The position numbers and the translations under genes were made by a program. DNA of 64,000 nucleotides from Prosthecobacter sp. (GTDB taxonomy: Bacteria > Verrucomicrobiota > Verrucomicrobiia > Verrucomicrobiales > Verrucomicrobiaceae), in NCBI GenBank assembly GCA_021733925.1, contig JAIPJY010000011.1, positions 84,756 to 148,755 on the forward strand. Direction: 5' to 3'. Of this stretch, positions 61,628 through 64,000 are shown piece after piece (the stretch's first letter is position 1; each line of letters begins with the position of its first letter). The notes below the pieces were generated by a model. That model saw only the letters and a program-made list of their open reading frames with translations. It searched no databases and had not been told where the DNA came from.

Positions 61628-62362
61628 TCACTTCTTCGCGTCGGCCTCGGCGAGGATCTTCTTCCCCTCCTCTGCGCCGATCTCGCGCACCTGCAAATTG
61701 CGCCAGCGGATCTCGCCGCCATGGGTTTGCAGCATGATCGGGCCTTTGGCGGGCAGCGGCTGGGTCCTGTCATAGTAGTTTTCCATCACGTTGCCATCGA
61801 CGACGAGTTTGTCGTTCAGCCACACCCACGTGCGTGCGCCGATCTGGCGAATGCGGAAACTGTTCCACTCACCCAAGGGCTTGTCAGCCACCACCAGTGG
61901 ATCGCGGCCAGGAGTGTCCGGCGTGTTGTTAAACAGCCCTCCGGAGCCGAGATGCGGCCTGCGAGTCGGTTTAGCTGGATCAAAGACCTGGCTCTTGTCC
62001 CAGATCTGTACCTGGGGTACGCCACGCAGATAGATGCCGCTGTCGGCACCAGCCACGGTTTTGTACTCGATGAGCAATTCGATGTCGCCGAATTCCTCTT
62101 CGGTGGTGGCATAGGGCCCGTGGCCATCGTTGACCAGTTCGCCGTTCTCCGCCTTCCAGTCCGCAGCGAATTCGTCGCGCATCTTCTTGAGCGCTTCGGT
62201 TTTCTTTTCGTCCTTGAGTTTGACGACAGAGTGCGGATTCAGGCCGTACCAGCCGCTGAGGTCCTTGCCGTTGAAGATCGGCCGGAAGGCGGAGTCTTCA
62301 GCCTGGGAGACAAGACAAACAGCCAGCACAAGGCCGCCGAGAATGAGTGGATTGAGTTTCAT
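61628..62362 (-). CDS. DUF1080 (3-keto-disaccharide hydrolase) secreted protein
   Basis: 244 aa with signal peptide (LILGGLVLAVCLVSQA). DUF1080 concanavalin-like fold: FRPIFNGKDLSGWYG, GDIELLIEYKTVAGADSGIYLRG, EWNSFRIRQIGARTWVWLND and GPIMLQTHGGEIRWRNLQVREI. Family members hydrolyse 3-keto-glycosides and are numerous in Planctomycetota and Verrucomicrobiota. Next to tandem esterase genes on the same strand. Confidence 0.92.
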   Translation of the reverse strand: MKLNPLILGGLVLAVCLVSQAEDSAFRPIFNGKDLSGWYGLNPHSVVKLKDEKKTEALKKMRDEFAADWKAENGELVNDGHGPYATTEEEFGDIELLIEYKTVAGADSGIYLRGVPQVQIWDKSQVFDPAKPTRRPHLGSGGLFNNTPDTPGRDPLVVADKPLGEWNSFRIRQIGARTWVWLNDKLVVDGNVMENYYDRTQPLPAKGPIMLQTHGGEIRWRNLQVREIGAEEGKKILAEADAKK

Positions 62363-62389
62363 GATTATTTCGGTGAATGTTAGGTTCCA

Positions 62390-63346
62390 TCACTTTGCTT
62401 CCTTGAGCTTGGCAATCAGGTATTCGTTGATCGTTTTGTACTTCACATCCGTGGCACCGGGATAGACGACCGTGCAGGACACACCCTTTTCTTTGCAATG
62501 CTCCTGTAGTTTCACGCCAAAGTTTGCGGTGTGCGTCGGGTCTTTCTGCTCCTGGCCGATGGCCGGAGGGGCACCGAACAAGCAGTACACCGGCGGATCG
62601 TCAGAAGACACGAGCGCGTAGGGCGAGTATTCATTGATCCAGGGCAGGATGCGCTCCCGCGCCGCCACGAACTCATCGAAGTTTTTGAACTCACCCGCCT
62701 TGCTGAAGGCATGGCCGCCGTACTTGCTGTTCGGCGTCCACTCGCGCATCTGCTTGGGATCGAGTGTTGTCTGCGGACCATTCACAGCAGCCGTGTAAAG
62801 ACGGGTCGATTCACGCGCGATGGGATCGCTGCTCTTTGGGTCAGCCATGTCGTCATGGAAAGCCAGCCACAGGCTGCTGCACGCACCTGCGGAACCACCG
62901 CTCGCACCGATGCGCGTCTTGTCGATGTTCCACTCCGCCGCCTTGCTGCGCACGGTCTGCAATGCCAGCGCCGCATCCGTCAGAGGGGCCTTTACCGGGG
63001 GCACCACATCCTGCGCCTGCGAGATGTAGCGGTAGTTGATCGAAACGACAGAAATGCCCTCCTTCAAGAACGGTTCCACGGCGATCCCAGCCTTGTCCCC
63101 GCCCATCCAGCCGCCGCCATGGATGTAAAACAGCAGCGGCGTCGGCTTGTCCGACTTTGCCTGCCAGAAATCGAGCACATCCCGCTCAGCCGGCCCGTAC
63201 TTCAGATTCGCCACCGTCGGCGGCGGGTTCTTCGGATAGACTTTCTTGGCCGGTGCCTTTTTTGCCGGGGCTTCAGCCTTCTTCGCCGGTGTGTCGGCTG
63301 CGAAGGCGATGGAGGTGAGTAAGAGGAGGGAGAGAGCGAGTTTCAT
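62390..63346 (-). CDS. Secreted alpha/beta-hydrolase esterase
   Basis: 318 aa: signal peptide (LALSLLLLTSIAFA), a Lys/Ala/Pro-rich linker (AKKAEAPAKKAPAKK), then a BD-FAE/esterase-type domain with oxyanion motif YIHGGGW, nucleophile GASGGSAGA, and a late Asp/His region (DPTHTANFG). Likely cleaves carboxyl esters such as acetyl groups on polysaccharides. A close paralogue follows upstream in transcription order (63458 onward). Confidence 0.88.
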   Translation of the reverse strand: MKLALSLLLLTSIAFAADTPAKKAEAPAKKAPAKKVYPKNPPPTVANLKYGPAERDVLDFWQAKSDKPTPLLFYIHGGGWMGGDKAGIAVEPFLKEGISVVSINYRYISQAQDVVPPVKAPLTDAALALQTVRSKAAEWNIDKTRIGASGGSAGACSSLWLAFHDDMADPKSSDPIARESTRLYTAAVNGPQTTLDPKQMREWTPNSKYGGHAFSKAGEFKNFDEFVAARERILPWINEYSPYALVSSDDPPVYCLFGAPPAIGQEQKDPTHTANFGVKLQEHCKEKGVSCTVVYPGATDVKYKTINEYLIAKLKEAK

Positions 63347-63422
63347 GGAGCAGGTAGAACGCGCTCAAACCGGCTTATCTGGCTGTAATCATGAGTCTTC
63401 ATGTCCCTCGCTAATCAAACCC

Positions 63423-63441
63423 GCAGCCTTAGGCAGGCTGC
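63423..63441 (-). terminator. Possible terminator hairpin between the two esterases
   Basis: GCAGCCT (63423-63429) pairs with AGGCTGC (63435-63441), loop of 5. Located 16 bp after the stop of the upstream esterase on the minus strand; no strong T-run, so weak or only a hairpin. Confidence 0.35.
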
Positions 63442-63457
63442 AGGGCTGCATGTCATT

Positions 63458-64000
63458 TCACTTCTTCAGCGTCTCGATCAAAAACTCTGAAATGCTCTTG
63501 TGCTTCACGTCCGGTGCACCGGGATAAACAAGCTCGCATTCGTCACCGATTTCACGGCAGTGCTCCTGAAGTTTGACACCGTAGTTCGAGGTGTGGGTGG
63601 GGTCTTTCTGCTGCTGACCGATGCCTGGGGGGCTGCTGTAGTGGAGATAAACGGGCGGATCGTCCTTGCTGACGAGCTCATAGGGCGAGTACATCTTGAT
63701 CCACTTCAGCACGGACTCGCGCTTTTCCAAAAACTCGGCAAACCGGGTGTCGCGGGTCTTGCGCTCTTTCGGGTCCATGAAGCCGAAGGCGTGACCGCCG
63801 TAGCGGCTGTTCGGGGTCCATTCCTTGAGCTGTTTGGGATCCAGCGAGGTCTGCGCACCGCTGACCGCCGCGCACCAGAGACGCGTGGATTCATGGGAAA
63901 TGGGATCGCTGCTCTTGGGATCAGCCATGTCGTCGTGGAAGGCCAGGTAGAGACTGGAGCATGCCCCGGCAGAGCCGCCGCTGGCACCGATGCGCTGCTT
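63458..64000 (-). CDS. Second secreted esterase paralogue, 5' end outside window
   Basis: Frame open to the window edge; about 180 residues of the C-terminal part are present. Nucleophile region IGASGGSAGA starts near the edge, followed by LAFHDDMADPKSSDPISHESTRLW, nearly identical to the neighbour at 62390, and EQKDPTHT-like DPTHTSNYG. Recent tandem duplicate; the paralogues differ in loop sequences (YSSPPGIGQQQ versus FGAPPAIGQEQ), so substrates may differ. Start codon lies outside. Confidence 0.85.
   Translation of the reverse strand, partial: KQRIGASGGSAGACSSLYLAFHDDMADPKSSDPISHESTRLWCAAVSGAQTSLDPKQLKEWTPNSRYGGHAFGFMDPKERKTRDTRFAEFLEKRESVLKWIKMYSPYELVSKDDPPVYLHYSSPPGIGQQQKDPTHTSNYGVKLQEHCREIGDECELVYPGAPDVKHKSISEFLIETLKK

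Noticed and set aside
1-64000. CRISPR array, rRNA or tRNA genes, prophage
   Set aside because: No regular repeats with spacers, no conserved RNA motifs and no phage structural genes were seen in reading the window.

Overview
The window is about 64 kb of GC-rich bacterial chromosome, most likely from a Verrucomicrobiota species of the order Verrucomicrobiales (Prosthecobacter/Verrucomicrobium-like). The evidence is a divergent ftsQ-ftsA-ftsZ cluster end, a PSD1-type cytochrome (DUF1549/DUF1553) protein, a DUF1501 Tat-exported protein, a DUF1080 hydrolase, PEP-CTERM surface proteins, a PQQ-propeller protein starting with the WPIWRGP signature, and a REP-associated transposase of the type common in this phylum. 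No rRNA, tRNA or CRISPR array was seen. Genes are dense, and many neighbours overlap by 4 bp (ATGA or GTGA), which allows several operons to be drawn.

Layout. 1-3832: cell division genes ftsQ (5' end cut off), ftsA, ftsZ. 3864-10445: an M19-type dipeptidase, the large PSD1 protein, and a four-gene overlapping operon that ends in a sterol-desaturase/fatty-acid-hydroxylase protein; its second gene looks frameshifted. 10446-14317: a PSD1 gene scar, then a minus-strand operon of a secreted protein, an Ig-fused alkaline phosphatase and a PEP-CTERM protein; its upstream region holds a PHO-box-like array. 14318-18807: a secreted protein, DUF1501 protein, lipocalin, DUF2071 protein and a SmpA-like secreted protein. 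18900-25402: a six-gene overlapping minus-strand operon (membrane protein, LplT-like exporter, three tandem GT1-type glycosyltransferases, a GT32-type glycosyltransferase), probably building and moving a glycolipid. 25466-32002: PQQ propeller protein, a TrhO-RluA tRNA-modification fusion, an AGE epimerase, two PilT ATPases. 32073-39792: a YHS-like metal-binding peptide, an OFA-type MFS transporter with a 39-residue partner, two LolC/E permeases, membrane proteins. 39913-45564: speA, aat, pgsA, der and a MetE-like protein.

The most system-like region is 45561-49432 (minus strand): a six-cysteine precursor peptide (BufA2/bufferin type), its MNIO/DUF692 maturase, the DUF2063 partner, a DoxX membrane protein, and then an ECF sigma factor and membrane anti-sigma factor. 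This matches the bufferin/Hvf class of copper-binding modified peptides. A strong intrinsic terminator sits between the precursor and the maturase, probably to set a high precursor:enzyme ratio, and the sigma/anti-sigma pair may make the locus self-regulated.

49604-64000: mpl, an ankyrin-L,D-transpeptidase, a trypsin-like PEP-CTERM protease, a PIN/TRAM membrane protein, recG, a GNAT protein, glpK, a DUF1080 protein and two tandem esterases (the last cut by the window edge). The recG gene contains a complete REP-associated tyrosine transposase, bounded by inverted REP hairpins and read in frame with the helicase, giving one 888-residue open frame. Together with the TrhO-RluA fusion, the FtsZ with an altered catalytic T7 loop and the triple glycosyltransferase operon, this is among the main items worth checking.
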